Shown here in pieces: positions 53,410 through 62,120 of a DNA stretch of 64,000 nt (positions are counted from its first letter, which is position 1; every line of letters starts with the position of its first letter). Below the pieces are notes generated by a model. That model was not told the DNA's origin, ran no database searches, and saw only the letters and a program-made list of their open reading frames with translations. A program made the translations under genes and the position numbers. Source of the DNA: Empedobacter sp036647415 (GTDB lineage: Bacteria > Bacteroidota > Bacteroidia > Flavobacteriales > Weeksellaceae); the NCBI RefSeq assembly GCF_036647415.1, contig NZ_JAVXKG010000005.1, forward strand, positions 62,001 to 126,000, read 5' to 3'.

Positions 53410-54693
53410 ATGAACAGATTACAAACACTTCTAAATTTACATACAGGCGAAGAAGATAAGAGTAAAGTATTGGCAGATGTTGTTAAGAATATATCTTTTC
53501 GAGGATCAAATTTATGGATTTTAGCCTGTGCAATTTTTATTGCCTCAATTGGTTTAAATGTTAATTCGACAGCTGTTATTATTGGAGCCATGTTAATTTC
53601 GCCTTTAATGGGACCTATTGTTGGTGCTGGTTTCGCTTTGGCAACGTATGATTTTAACTTACTGAAAAAATCGGCTAAAAACTTGCTTATTGCAACAGTT
53701 GTAAGTTTAATTGTTTCTTCAATTTATTTTTATTTAAGTCCGTTTAAAGAAGTTCAGTCCGAATTATTGGCACGAACATCGCCAACTATTTATGATGTTT
53801 TAATTGCTTTTTTTGGAGGAATTGTAGGCGCAATTTCTATTACACGTGTTGATAAAGGAAACCCAATTCCTGGTGTTGCAATTGCAACAGCACTAATGCC
53901 TCCTTTATGTACAGCGGGTTTTGGATTGGCAGCTCTAGATTTTAAATTTTTTATTGGTGCAATGTATTTATATTGTATTAATTGTTTTTTTATTGGAATA
54001 GCGACGTTTGTGATTATTAAATATCTAAAATTTAAACCGGTTGTTACAGAAAATAAAGCGTTTGATAAAAAGCTTCGTTATATTATTACTGTTTTAGTTT
54101 TTTTAATGGTTATTCCGAGTTTTTATTTGGCTTATAATTTATTGAATGAGAAAAAATTTAGTCAAAATGTAGACAATTATATTAAAACTGAATTTACAGA
54201 TAAAGGATATACGTTAATTTATCAAAAAATAAGTTATAATGCTTCGCCAAAAACAATAGATTTAGCTTTTCTCACAAAAAAATTTGATAGTATAGAAATT
54301 GATAGACTAAATAAAGATTTGATTATTTATGGTTTGAATAATACAAAAGTAAATATTAGACAAAGTACAGAAGATATGAAATCTGAAATTTTATCTGAAT
54401 TGAGTAAGCAAAATACAAATCTTTCAGAGAAGGATATTCAGATTAATTTGCTTAATACAGAGTTAAAACAATATAAATTTGATGATCCCGAATTGGTAAA
54501 AGAAGTAAAGGTTTTGTTCCCAGAAATAGCCGAAATATCGTTCGGAAAAGTCAATAATTATTTCTCAATAGACTCTACTTTTCAATCAACAGTTGTTATT
54601 TATAAAGTCAATAAAAAAATTGACACATCAAAGTTAATGCAATGGTTACAGCTCAAATTTTCGGATAATAATGTTCAACTAATAGCAAATTAA
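53410..54693 (+). CDS. DUF389 / TIGR00341 family membrane protein
   Basis: 427 residues. DUF389 core: NVNSTAVIIGAMLISPLMGPIVG and the closing GVAIATALMPPLCTAGFGLA, with about seven helices to residue 240. The C-terminal 190 residues are soluble and resemble a BON-like repeat pair with coiled-coil linker. The function is unknown. It ends 26 bases before the lipoate ligase gene, which has its own promoter. Confidence 0.85.
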   Translation: MNRLQTLLNLHTGEEDKSKVLADVVKNISFRGSNLWILACAIFIASIGLNVNSTAVIIGAMLISPLMGPIVGAGFALATYDFNLLKKSAKNLLIATVVSLIVSSIYFYLSPFKEVQSELLARTSPTIYDVLIAFFGGIVGAISITRVDKGNPIPGVAIATALMPPLCTAGFGLAALDFKFFIGAMYLYCINCFFIGIATFVIIKYLKFKPVVTENKAFDKKLRYIITVLVFLMVIPSFYLAYNLLNEKKFSQNVDNYIKTEFTDKGYTLIYQKISYNASPKTIDLAFLTKKFDSIEIDRLNKDLIIYGLNNTKVNIRQSTEDMKSEILSELSKQNTNLSEKDIQINLLNTELKQYKFDDPELVKEVKVLFPEIAEISFGKVNNYFSIDSTFQSTVVIYKVNKKIDTSKLMQWLQLKFSDNNVQLIAN

Positions 54694-54697
54694 CGCC

Positions 54698-54705
54698 TAT
54701 TTTTG
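54698..54705 (+). promoter_or_regulatory. -7 promoter element (TATTTTTG)
   Basis: Match to TAnnTTTG, 14 bases before the lipoate ligase ATG. Confidence 0.5.
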
Positions 54706-54719
54706 TACAAACTTTCAAT

Positions 54720-55703
54720 ATGTTTATAATCGATTCGCCATCACATGATGCATATTTCAATGTAGCTTTAGAAGAATATTTATTGTACAAATATCCAACC
54801 GAAGATATTTTTTTGTTGTATATAAATGCACCTTCTATTATTGTCGGAAAATTTCAAAATACGTTAGCCGAAATCAATTTAGATTACGTGAATGCACAAC
54901 AAATAAAAGTAGTTCGTAGAATGTCGGGTGGTGGAGCGGTTTATCACGATTTAGGAAACCTTAATTTTTCGTTTCATACACTTCTTGGATCAAATGATTT
55001 TATGGATTTCTCGAAATTTACTGCACCTGTTATCAAGGTTTTGAATAGTTTAGACGTACCAGCGAAATTAGAAGGAAGAAATGATTTATTAGTTGATGGA
55101 AAGAAATTCAGCGGTAATGCAAAATTGGCTAAGAATGGAAAAATGATTCAACACGGTACAATTTTATTTAATTCTGATATGTCAGTTTTAGGCGATGCCT
55201 TAAAAATGAATCCTTTGAAATATGTTGATAAAGCAATAAAATCTAACCGTGCGCGTGTTACAAATTTGATTGATTATTTTCCGACTGAAATTTCGACAGA
55301 TGATTTAAAAGAATTATTGATCGAAGAAATGTTAGAGAATAATGTAGGTGCAAAAATCTATCAATTAACATCAGAAGATTTAGTTGGAATAGGGGATTTG
55401 ATTAAAGAAAAATATCAAACATGGGATTGGAATTTTGGATTTTCTCCAAAATATAATTTCAAAAATGCAAAGAAAATTCCAGCAGGTTTCATAGAAGTAC
55501 ATTTAGATGTAACCAAAGGAATAATTGAAAAAATAAAGATTTTCGGTGATTTTTTTGCGTCAAATCCAATAGAGGAATTAGAAAGTCAATTTCTTGGTAA
55601 GAAGCATGAATTAGCTGAAATAGAACGTATTTTAGCTTCAAATGATTTAACAAATTATTTTGGAAAAGTAACTTTAGAAGAAATTTTAGAGTTGTTTAAA
55701 TAA
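54720..55703 (+). CDS. lplA: lipoate--protein ligase
   Basis: 327 residues. Catalytic segment VRRMSGGGAVYHDLGNLNFS, then GRNDLLVDGKKFSGNAK with the essential Lys, and a C-terminal accessory domain (GFIEVHLDVTKGIIEKIKIF). It activates free lipoate with ATP and attaches it to lipoyl domains, such as that of the E2 protein at 63 kb. It is single. Confidence 0.93.
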   Translation: MFIIDSPSHDAYFNVALEEYLLYKYPTEDIFLLYINAPSIIVGKFQNTLAEINLDYVNAQQIKVVRRMSGGGAVYHDLGNLNFSFHTLLGSNDFMDFSKFTAPVIKVLNSLDVPAKLEGRNDLLVDGKKFSGNAKLAKNGKMIQHGTILFNSDMSVLGDALKMNPLKYVDKAIKSNRARVTNLIDYFPTEISTDDLKELLIEEMLENNVGAKIYQLTSEDLVGIGDLIKEKYQTWDWNFGFSPKYNFKNAKKIPAGFIEVHLDVTKGIIEKIKIFGDFFASNPIEELESQFLGKKHELAEIERILASNDLTNYFGKVTLEEILELFK

Positions 55704-55823
55704 TCTATCATCATACTTTTAAGTCGCGTTTAGAACAATTTATAGTATAAGCGCGATTTATTATTTAATTATTTTTTTGTAGAAATAAATGAATTCTACG
55801 ACTTATTTTTTCTCAACTCTACG

Positions 55824-55831
55824 TATTTTTG
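55824..55831 (+). promoter_or_regulatory. -7 promoter element (TATTTTTG)
   Basis: Match to TAnnTTTG, 16 bases before the TTG start at 55848. It supports that start. Confidence 0.5.
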
Positions 55832-55847
55832 CATCAAATATCAGCAA

Positions 55848-58043
55848 TTGAATACGGATCTATTATTAATCACTCCACCATTTACGCAATTAAATACACC
55901 TTATCCTGGAACAGTCTATCTGAAAGGATTTCTTAACACTCTTTCATATTCTACTTTTCAAGCAGATTTAGGTTTAGATGTGATTTTGCAATTGTTTTCT
56001 AAGCAAGGTCTTACAAATTTATTTGATTTTATACTTCAGCAAGAAATACAATTAGGCGAAAATAGTCAGCGTATGTTGATGTTGAGAGACGATTATATTG
56101 CGACAATAAATCCTGTTATTCGATTTTTACAAGGAAAAAATTCAACTTTAGCAGATTCTATTGTTCAAGATGGATATTTACCAGAAGCTTCTCGTTTTGC
56201 AGAATTAGATGATTTGGAATGGGCTTTTGGTGCGATGTCTTTTCAAGATAAAGCCAAACATTTGGCAACACTTTATTTAGAAGATTTATCAGATTTGATA
56301 ATCGAAGCAGTTGACGAAAATTTTGGTTTTAGTCGATATGCAGAGCGTTTAGGTCGTTCGGCAAATTCTTTTGATGAATTATACGGAGAACTTCAAAAAG
56401 AACCAACATATATAGATCGAATTACTTTAATAGAATTAGAAAAGTTAATTCAGCAAACCAATCCAAAAATGATTGGTTTTTCGGTTCCATTTCCAGGAAA
56501 TTTATATTCAGCTTTTCGCTGTGCGCAATATATCAAAACAAATTATCCCGAAATTGTTGTAGATATGGGAGGTGGATTTCCAAATACGGAATTACGTTCT
56601 CTTAGTGACACTCGTGTATTCGAATTTTTCGATTTTATTACCTTAGATGATGGTGAAGCACCAACAGAACAGTTGTTGAAATATATAAATAATGAAGTTG
56701 AAATATCAGATCTAAAAAGAACATTTACATTAGTTAATAATCAAGTTTCTTATATCAATAATCCATTAATTAAAGATTATAAATTTAGCGAAGTTGGTAC
56801 GCCAGATTATACAGATATTAAGCTCGATAATTATATTTCTGTAATAGAAGTTGTCAATCCTATGCATCGTTTGTGGAGCGATGGACGATGGAATAAGTTG
56901 ACAATGGCGCACGGTTGCTATTGGGGAAAATGTACGTTTTGTGATATTTCATTAGATTATATCAAGATTTATGAACCGATTGCGGCGAAACAAATTGTCG
57001 ATAGAATGGAAGAGTTGATAGAGTCAACTCAAAATACAGGTTTTCATTTTGTAGATGAAGCAGCTCCACCAGCACTTATGCGAGAAGTTGCATTAGAAAT
57101 TATTCGAAGAAAATTAACAGTAACTTGGTGGACAAATATTCGGTTCGAGAAAAGTTTTTCTCTTGATTTGTGTCGATTATTAAAAGCTTCTGGTTGTATC
57201 GCTGTTTCGGGTGGATTAGAAGTTGCGTCTGACCGATTATTAAAACTAATTGATAAAGGTGTAACTGTAGAACAAGTTGCAGTTGTCAACCGTAATTTTA
57301 CTGAAGCTGGAATTATGGTGCACGCCTATTTGATGTATGGTTTTCCGACGCAGACGAAACAAGAAACAATAGATAGTTTGGAAATGGTTCGCCAAATGTT
57401 TGAATTAGGAATATTGCAATCCGGGTTTTGGCATCAATTTGCAATGACAGCTCATAGTCCTGTAGGTCTTAATCCAGAAAAATACGATGTGATTAATCAC
57501 AGTACCGAATTAGGAACTTTTGCGAATAATGATATGATTCACGAAGAAAAATCAGGTTTACTTCACGATCAATTTTCTTTTGGATTGAAAAAATCTTTGT
57601 TTAATTATATGCACGGTGTTGGTTTTGAATTATCATTGAATGAATGGTTTGATTTTAAAGTTCCAAAAACATCGATTAAACCAAATCATATCGAATCGGT
57701 TTTAAATAATGAAACCTTTACTACGCATAAATCAACACAAAAAGTGATTTGGTTAGGAGGAAAGCCACAAGTAGAGATTGTAACGAAAACGAAAAAAGGA
57801 AAAACATTCGAAAACGCTGTTTTACAATTTCATACCAAACAAGATTATCTTGAAATTATCGTAGATAAAGAGATTGGCGAATGGTTAGTAGAATTTGTAC
57901 AATTTCTAAAAGAAAGTCCAAAAACGATTTCGTATCAACAAATGAAAACAAATTTCGAAGAATATACGCAAACAGATTTTGAACTTTTTATTTATTCAAA
58001 ACAAGCAGAAAAACTGAAAGAAAATGCGTTGTTAATCGTATAA
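55848..58043 (+). CDS. B12-binding domain radical SAM protein
   Basis: 731 residues from a TTG start set by the upstream promoter and the immediate start of the Rossmann strand (LLLITPPFTQLNTPYPG). A cobalamin-binding-like domain spans about 1-290, without an obvious DxHxxG motif. The radical SAM domain has HGCYWGKCTFCD, a Cx4Cx2C cluster motif, with HFVDEAAPPALM and GGLEVASDRLL. The C-terminal 200 residues are unclassified. The substrate is unknown and no precursor peptide or obvious partner gene is adjacent. Confidence 0.85.
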   Translation: MNTDLLLITPPFTQLNTPYPGTVYLKGFLNTLSYSTFQADLGLDVILQLFSKQGLTNLFDFILQQEIQLGENSQRMLMLRDDYIATINPVIRFLQGKNSTLADSIVQDGYLPEASRFAELDDLEWAFGAMSFQDKAKHLATLYLEDLSDLIIEAVDENFGFSRYAERLGRSANSFDELYGELQKEPTYIDRITLIELEKLIQQTNPKMIGFSVPFPGNLYSAFRCAQYIKTNYPEIVVDMGGGFPNTELRSLSDTRVFEFFDFITLDDGEAPTEQLLKYINNEVEISDLKRTFTLVNNQVSYINNPLIKDYKFSEVGTPDYTDIKLDNYISVIEVVNPMHRLWSDGRWNKLTMAHGCYWGKCTFCDISLDYIKIYEPIAAKQIVDRMEELIESTQNTGFHFVDEAAPPALMREVALEIIRRKLTVTWWTNIRFEKSFSLDLCRLLKASGCIAVSGGLEVASDRLLKLIDKGVTVEQVAVVNRNFTEAGIMVHAYLMYGFPTQTKQETIDSLEMVRQMFELGILQSGFWHQFAMTAHSPVGLNPEKYDVINHSTELGTFANNDMIHEEKSGLLHDQFSFGLKKSLFNYMHGVGFELSLNEWFDFKVPKTSIKPNHIESVLNNETFTTHKSTQKVIWLGGKPQVEIVTKTKKGKTFENAVLQFHTKQDYLEIIVDKEIGEWLVEFVQFLKESPKTISYQQMKTNFEEYTQTDFELFIYSKQAEKLKENALLIV

Positions 58044-58044
58044 A

Positions 58045-58079
58045 ACATAAAAACCTTGATAATTCAAGGTTTTTTATGT
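58045..58079 (+). terminator. intrinsic terminator
   Basis: Stem ACATAAAAACCTTG / CAAGGTTTTTTATGT around a short loop, after the radical SAM gene. Confidence 0.8.
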
Positions 58080-58094
58080 TTTTTATCAATAGAA

Positions 58095-58220
58095 CCGTCA
58101 ATTCGAGTGAAATTCTTATAGAATTTCGTATCGAGAATAAGGTTTTCGAAGTTAAAATTTATCTTAGTTCTCGATATAATTTTTATTCATTTCATTTCTA
58201 AAAATCACTCGAACTGACGA
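58095..58220. repeat. 126-bp nested palindromic repeat
   Basis: Outer arms GTCAATTCGAGTGA (58097-58110) and TCACTCGAACTGAC (58205-58218) pair with one mismatch. Inner arms TATCGAGAATAAGG and CTTAGTTCTCGATA pair within them. It is non-coding, and a deleted copy is at 50669-50704. Confidence 0.8.
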
Positions 58221-58250
58221 ATTTTAATTCAAATTGAAAATCCTTTATGA

Positions 58251-58883
58251 TTAGTTTTTGTCAAATGATTTTAAAGAACCATCAGCATTAAACATTCCTG
58301 TGTAATTTCCTCTTGTTCCTTGTACGCTTGCCATCCATCTTAATTCTCCTGTTGCAGGATTCATCGCGTAATAAAGCGCTCCTAAAGGTTGTGCACCTTC
58401 GATATCTTTTGATTTTGCTTCAACTTGTTTGTTGATGTTTGCAACTGTTTCAAATTTGATGTCTTTTAGCGGGAAAACATTGTCATCCATACTTCCTCCA
58501 CCAGAAATTTGAACTGGTTGTGGCTCTTGCCATTTTCCGTTTTGGAACAAATAATCATCTACGTTTTCTGGTTTTGCAGGATCTTGAATTGCTAATTTAA
58601 TTCTTCCATCACCATAAAAATAGACTTGTTGAAATACTTTGATGTCTTTTCCTTTGAATTTTGGTAATTCTTTCAATTCTTTCTCTGCTTTGTTTAATAA
58701 AGCAACGTCATTTAATAAATTTCCGCTTGTTGTAGCCTCTCCAGAGTTAACATTTTCTGTCGTTTCGTTATCACTTTTTGCTTCAACATTTTCGGTATTC
58801 GTTTCAGAAGCTTTTTTGTCATCTTTACAAGAAGTAAAAACTAAGGCAGAGATTGCTAAAATTGCAAATAAATTCTTTTTCAT
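58251..58883 (-). CDS. lipoprotein, unknown function
   Basis: 210 residues with a lipoprotein signal (LVFTSCKDDKK, Cys19). An acidic linker rich in Glu, Thr and Asn follows (about 25-55), then a compact domain of 150 residues with IKVFQQVYFYGDGRIKLAIQD and GELRWMASVQGTRGNYTGMF. I do not recognise a family. It should sit in the inner or outer membrane facing the periplasm. Confidence 0.7.
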   Translation of the reverse strand: MKKNLFAILAISALVFTSCKDDKKASETNTENVEAKSDNETTENVNSGEATTSGNLLNDVALLNKAEKELKELPKFKGKDIKVFQQVYFYGDGRIKLAIQDPAKPENVDDYLFQNGKWQEPQPVQISGGGSMDDNVFPLKDIKFETVANINKQVEAKSKDIEGAQPLGALYYAMNPATGELRWMASVQGTRGNYTGMFNADGSLKSFDKN

Positions 58884-59146
58884 AATGTTTGTGTTCTTAT
58901 ACTTACAAATTTAGTTTGCTAAATAACGTTATACAATCACTGAAAATAGGGAGTTTGTGGGATTTGAAGTTTTTTATTCAATTTGCATTCTTACAGGATA
59001 TTGTACTTAACGGCTACTTTATTATTCTTTTTATCTAATGATTTTTGTTTTAGGAAATGGTTAAATATTATTTAATTAATAATTATAGAAATCAAAATCT
59101 TAAACAAAAATGAATAGTGTATTTGGTACAATCAAAAAAAACTTCC

Positions 59147-59154
59147 TATATTTG
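59147..59154 (+). promoter_or_regulatory. promoter (TTTG-N21-TATATTTG) for hmgA
   Basis: TATATTTG matches the -7 consensus, and TTTG at 59122-59125 is a -33 element with the same 21-base spacing as the hom promoter. It places the start of transcription about 190 bases before the hmgA ATG. The rest of the gap 58884-59121 shows nothing I can name. Confidence 0.6.
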
Positions 59155-59172
59155 GCTTAATACAGAAAAGAA

Positions 59173-59274
59173 ATGCAAACAATTAAAGCAAACATAAAAC
59201 CTTTATTTGTTGGAATGTCGAAGCAAACTTCTGCTTTACTTTCCAAAATTGTATTTGCTCAATATTCACACTAA
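59173..59274 (+). CDS. possible 33-codon leader ORF upstream of hmgA
   Basis: An ATG about 18 bases after the promoter opens a 33-codon frame (MQTIKANIKPLFVGMSKQTS...), ending TAA 73 bases before hmgA. No family is recognised. It may be a chance frame, a leader peptide or the remnant of a gene. It has three Lys-Gln/Lys-Ala pairs but no run of Tyr or Phe codons expected of an attenuator. Confidence 0.25.
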   Translation: MQTIKANIKPLFVGMSKQTSALLSKIVFAQYSH

Positions 59275-59347
59275 GATATTGCAGACTTTTGTTGACGAAT
59301 CTTACGTCATCTATACCTTTTCATCAAAATTTAACACAAAATACAAT

Positions 59348-60505
59348 ATGCCACTTTATCATCATTTGGGAAATTTCCCACATAAGCGACATACCGTATT
59401 CCGAAAACCAAACGGTGATTTATACGCCGAAGAATTAGTTTCTACACATGGATTTTCGAGTACGTATTCTAATGTTTATCATTGTTATCCGCCAACTTTG
59501 GTAAAAGAAATTAACGAACCTTTTTCGGTAGAACCAAAAATTGCACGTGCAAAACATTTGAAACATACATCACTGAAAGGTTTCAAGGTTCAACCAAAAA
59601 AAGATTATATAGAATCGAGAGTACCAGTTTTGGTCAACAATGATTTGCACATCTCTTTGGCAGCTCCACAAAAGTCGATGACCGATTATTTTTATAAAAA
59701 TTCTATGGCAGATGAAGTGATTTTTATTCACGAAGGGTCAGGAATTTTAAAAACTGGTTATGGACAAATTGAGTTTGGATATGGAGATTATTTAGTTATT
59801 CCACGAGGAATTATTTATCAATTTCATTTTAATGATGAGAATAATCGATTGTTTATTACCGAATCATTTAGTCCAATAGAAACGCCTCGTCGTTACCGTA
59901 ATCATTTTGGACAATTGATGGAGCATTCTCCATTTTGCGAACGTGATATAAGACGTCCACAAAATCTTGAAACAATTGATGAGCATGGAGATTTCAAGAT
60001 TATGATAAAAAAAGAAGGATTGATTTATCCGTATGTTTATGGTACACATCCTTTCGATTTTGTTGGTTGGGACGGTTATCATTATCCTTGGGCTTTTTCT
60101 ATACATGATTTCGAGCCAATCACAGGTCGTATTCATCAACCACCACCAGTTCATCAAACTTTTGAAGGTGCAGGTTTTGTCATCTGTAGTTTCGTTCCTC
60201 GCTTGTTTGATTATCATCCAAATGCAATTCCAGCGCCTTATAATCACAGTAATGTAGATTCTGATGAAATTTTATATTATGTTGATGGAGATTTTATGTC
60301 AAGAAAATCGGTAGAGAAAGGACAAATTACGCTTCATCCAGCAGGAATTCCACACGGACCACATCCTGGTACGGTAGAAAAATCGATTGGAGCAAAAGAA
60401 ACGCATGAATTAGCGGTGATGATTGATCCTTTCCGTCCATTGATGCTAACAGAACAAGCTTTAGAAATTGAAGATCCAGATTATTACAAATCTTGGCTTT
60501 ATTAA
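59348..60505 (+). CDS. hmgA: homogentisate 1,2-dioxygenase
   Basis: 385 residues from MPLYHHLGNFPHKRHTVF. The frame is open 47 codons further upstream, but that part does not resemble the family. A cupin fold holds the iron ligands in HQPPPVHQTFEGAGFVIC and FVPRLFDYHPNAIPAPYNHS. It opens the ring of homogentisate to maleylacetoacetate. The next gene on the strand, after a repeat array, is hpd, the step before it. Confidence 0.93.
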   Translation: MPLYHHLGNFPHKRHTVFRKPNGDLYAEELVSTHGFSSTYSNVYHCYPPTLVKEINEPFSVEPKIARAKHLKHTSLKGFKVQPKKDYIESRVPVLVNNDLHISLAAPQKSMTDYFYKNSMADEVIFIHEGSGILKTGYGQIEFGYGDYLVIPRGIIYQFHFNDENNRLFITESFSPIETPRRYRNHFGQLMEHSPFCERDIRRPQNLETIDEHGDFKIMIKKEGLIYPYVYGTHPFDFVGWDGYHYPWAFSIHDFEPITGRIHQPPPVHQTFEGAGFVICSFVPRLFDYHPNAIPAPYNHSNVDSDEILYYVDGDFMSRKSVEKGQITLHPAGIPHGPHPGTVEKSIGAKETHELAVMIDPFRPLMLTEQALEIEDPDYYKSWLY

Positions 60506-60525
60506 TTTTGTTCTAAATTGGATGA

Positions 60526-60804
60526 TTGTCATTCAGAGCTTGTCGAAGAATCTAACATTGAATTAATAATACAAAAGTGTCATTCTGAATTCGTTTCAGA
60601 ATCGCATAAATTAAGTAGATAAAAAAAGCTGAATAAATTAAGTTTGGCGTAATTGTCATTCAGAGCTTGTCGAAGAATTTAAAACTAAATTTATAATACA
60701 AAATTATCATTCTAAACTCGTTTCAGAATCACATAAATTAAGTAAATAAAAAGCTGAATAAATTAAGCTTGAATAATTGTCATTCTGAGCCTGTCGAAGA
60801 ATCT
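60526..60804. repeat. tandem array of REP-like palindromes between hmgA and hpd
   Basis: Five palindromes: type 1 at 60526, 60653 and 60777 (GTCATTCWGAGCYTGTCGAAG), and type 2 at 60577 and 60704 (ATTCTGAATTCGTTTCAGAAT and a variant). Types alternate with AT-rich linkers ending in AAGCTGAATAAATTAAG, giving a composite unit of about 125 bases repeated 2.2 times. The 368-base gap contains nothing else. Confidence 0.85.
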
Positions 60805-60873
60805 AAAAAAATACAGTAAAATTTAATACATTTTACTTTTTATAAAATACAATAAAAAAATAAACACAATAAA

Positions 60874-62004
60874 ATGAGTACACAAACATTTGCTGAAAAA
60901 ATAGCGCAAGCACAAGATTTCTTACCAATAAATGGAACAGATTATATCGAATTTTATGTTGGTAATGCAAAGCAAGCCGCACATTATTATAAAACTGCTT
61001 TTGGTTACCAGGAAGTTGCGTATGCAGGACCAGAAACAGGTGTAAGAGATAGAGCTTCTTATGTTTTACAACAAGGGAAGATTCGTTTAGTTTTAACTTC
61101 TGGTTTAAAATCGGATTCACCAATTTGTCAACATCAAATGAAACATGGTGATGGAGTGAAAATTTTAGCACTTTGGGTTGATGATGCGTATGATGCTTTT
61201 GAGCAAACGACAAAAAGAGGTGCAAAAGTTTACATGGAACCAACGACAATTACAGATGAGTTTGGTGAAGTTAAAATGGCTGGAATTTACACGTACGGAG
61301 AAACAATTCACATGTTTATCGAGCGTAAAAACTATGAAGGTCCATTTATGCCAGGTTATGTGAAATCAGAATCAGCATATCAACCTACCGATTGTGGTTT
61401 GTTGTATGTAGATCATTGTGTAGGAAATGTTGGTTGGAATCGTATGAATGATACTGTACAATGGTACCAAGATGTGATGGGATTTGTAAATATTTTGTCA
61501 TTTGATGATAAACAAATCAATACAGAGTATTCAGCATTAATGTCTAAAGTGATGAGTAACGGAAATGGTTTTTCTAAATTTCCAATTAACGAGCCAGCAG
61601 AAGGTCAGAAAAAGTCACAAGTTGAAGAATATTTAGATTTTTATGAAGGAGAAGGAGTGCAGCATATAGCAGTTGCAACAAAGGATATTGTGAAAACTGT
61701 AACAGAGCTTAAAGCACGCGGAGTTGAGTTTTTATCTGCTCCACCAGAAGCATATTATGAAATGATTCCTGATCGTGTAGGAGAAATTGATGAAGATATT
61801 AAGAAACTTCAAGATTTAGGAATTTTGGTTGATTGTGATGAAGAAGGATATTTATTACAAATTTTCACAAAACCTGTCGAAGATCGTCCTACTTTATTTT
61901 ATGAAATAATTGAGCGTCATGGCGCACAATCATTTGGTGCAGGAAATTTTAAAGCTTTATTTGAGGCGTTAGAAAGAGAGCAAGATCGCAGAGGAAATTT
62001 ATAA
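60874..62004 (+). CDS. hpd: 4-hydroxyphenylpyruvate dioxygenase
   Basis: 376 residues with two VOC domains. The first begins TDYIEFYVGNAKQAAHYYKTAFGY. The second contains the iron ligands in YVDHCVGNVGW (His), VQHIAVAT (His) and FYEIIERHG (Glu), with a closing GAGNFKALFEALEREQ. It turns 4-hydroxyphenylpyruvate into homogentisate, which HmgA then cleaves. No clear own promoter is seen; only a partial TACATTTT near 60825. Confidence 0.95.
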   Translation: MSTQTFAEKIAQAQDFLPINGTDYIEFYVGNAKQAAHYYKTAFGYQEVAYAGPETGVRDRASYVLQQGKIRLVLTSGLKSDSPICQHQMKHGDGVKILALWVDDAYDAFEQTTKRGAKVYMEPTTITDEFGEVKMAGIYTYGETIHMFIERKNYEGPFMPGYVKSESAYQPTDCGLLYVDHCVGNVGWNRMNDTVQWYQDVMGFVNILSFDDKQINTEYSALMSKVMSNGNGFSKFPINEPAEGQKKSQVEEYLDFYEGEGVQHIAVATKDIVKTVTELKARGVEFLSAPPEAYYEMIPDRVGEIDEDIKKLQDLGILVDCDEEGYLLQIFTKPVEDRPTLFYEIIERHGAQSFGAGNFKALFEALEREQDRRGNL

Positions 62005-62024
62005 ATTATTCCATATTTTACAAC

Positions 62025-62056
62025 AAGCCATTCATTTTTTTGAGTGGCTTTTTTCT
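62025..62056 (+). terminator. intrinsic terminator after hpd
   Basis: Stem AGCCATTCA / TGAGTGGCT (one G-T pair) with a run of T. Confidence 0.75.
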
Positions 62057-62120
62057 TAATCAAATCTTAAGTTTTAGAAATTAAGTTTACGTCTACATTT
62101 GTTCATAGAAATATATAAAA

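Noticed and set aside
54720..58043. Lipoate ligase and radical SAM gene as a RiPP or cofactor cluster
   Set aside because: Each gene has its own promoter, no precursor peptide or peptidase is present, and lipoate ligase is a housekeeping gene.
59207..59347. N-terminal extension of hmgA to 59207
   Set aside because: The extra 47 residues do not resemble the family, and MPLYHHLGNFPHKRHT is the usual N-terminus.
60526..60804. Repeated palindromes as a CRISPR array or phage attachment site
   Set aside because: Spacing holds a second palindrome and a repeated linker, not unique spacers; no integrase or tRNA is near.
60833..61249. Minus-strand frame of 138 codons
   Set aside because: Antisense to hpd, His/Leu-rich shadow with no family likeness.
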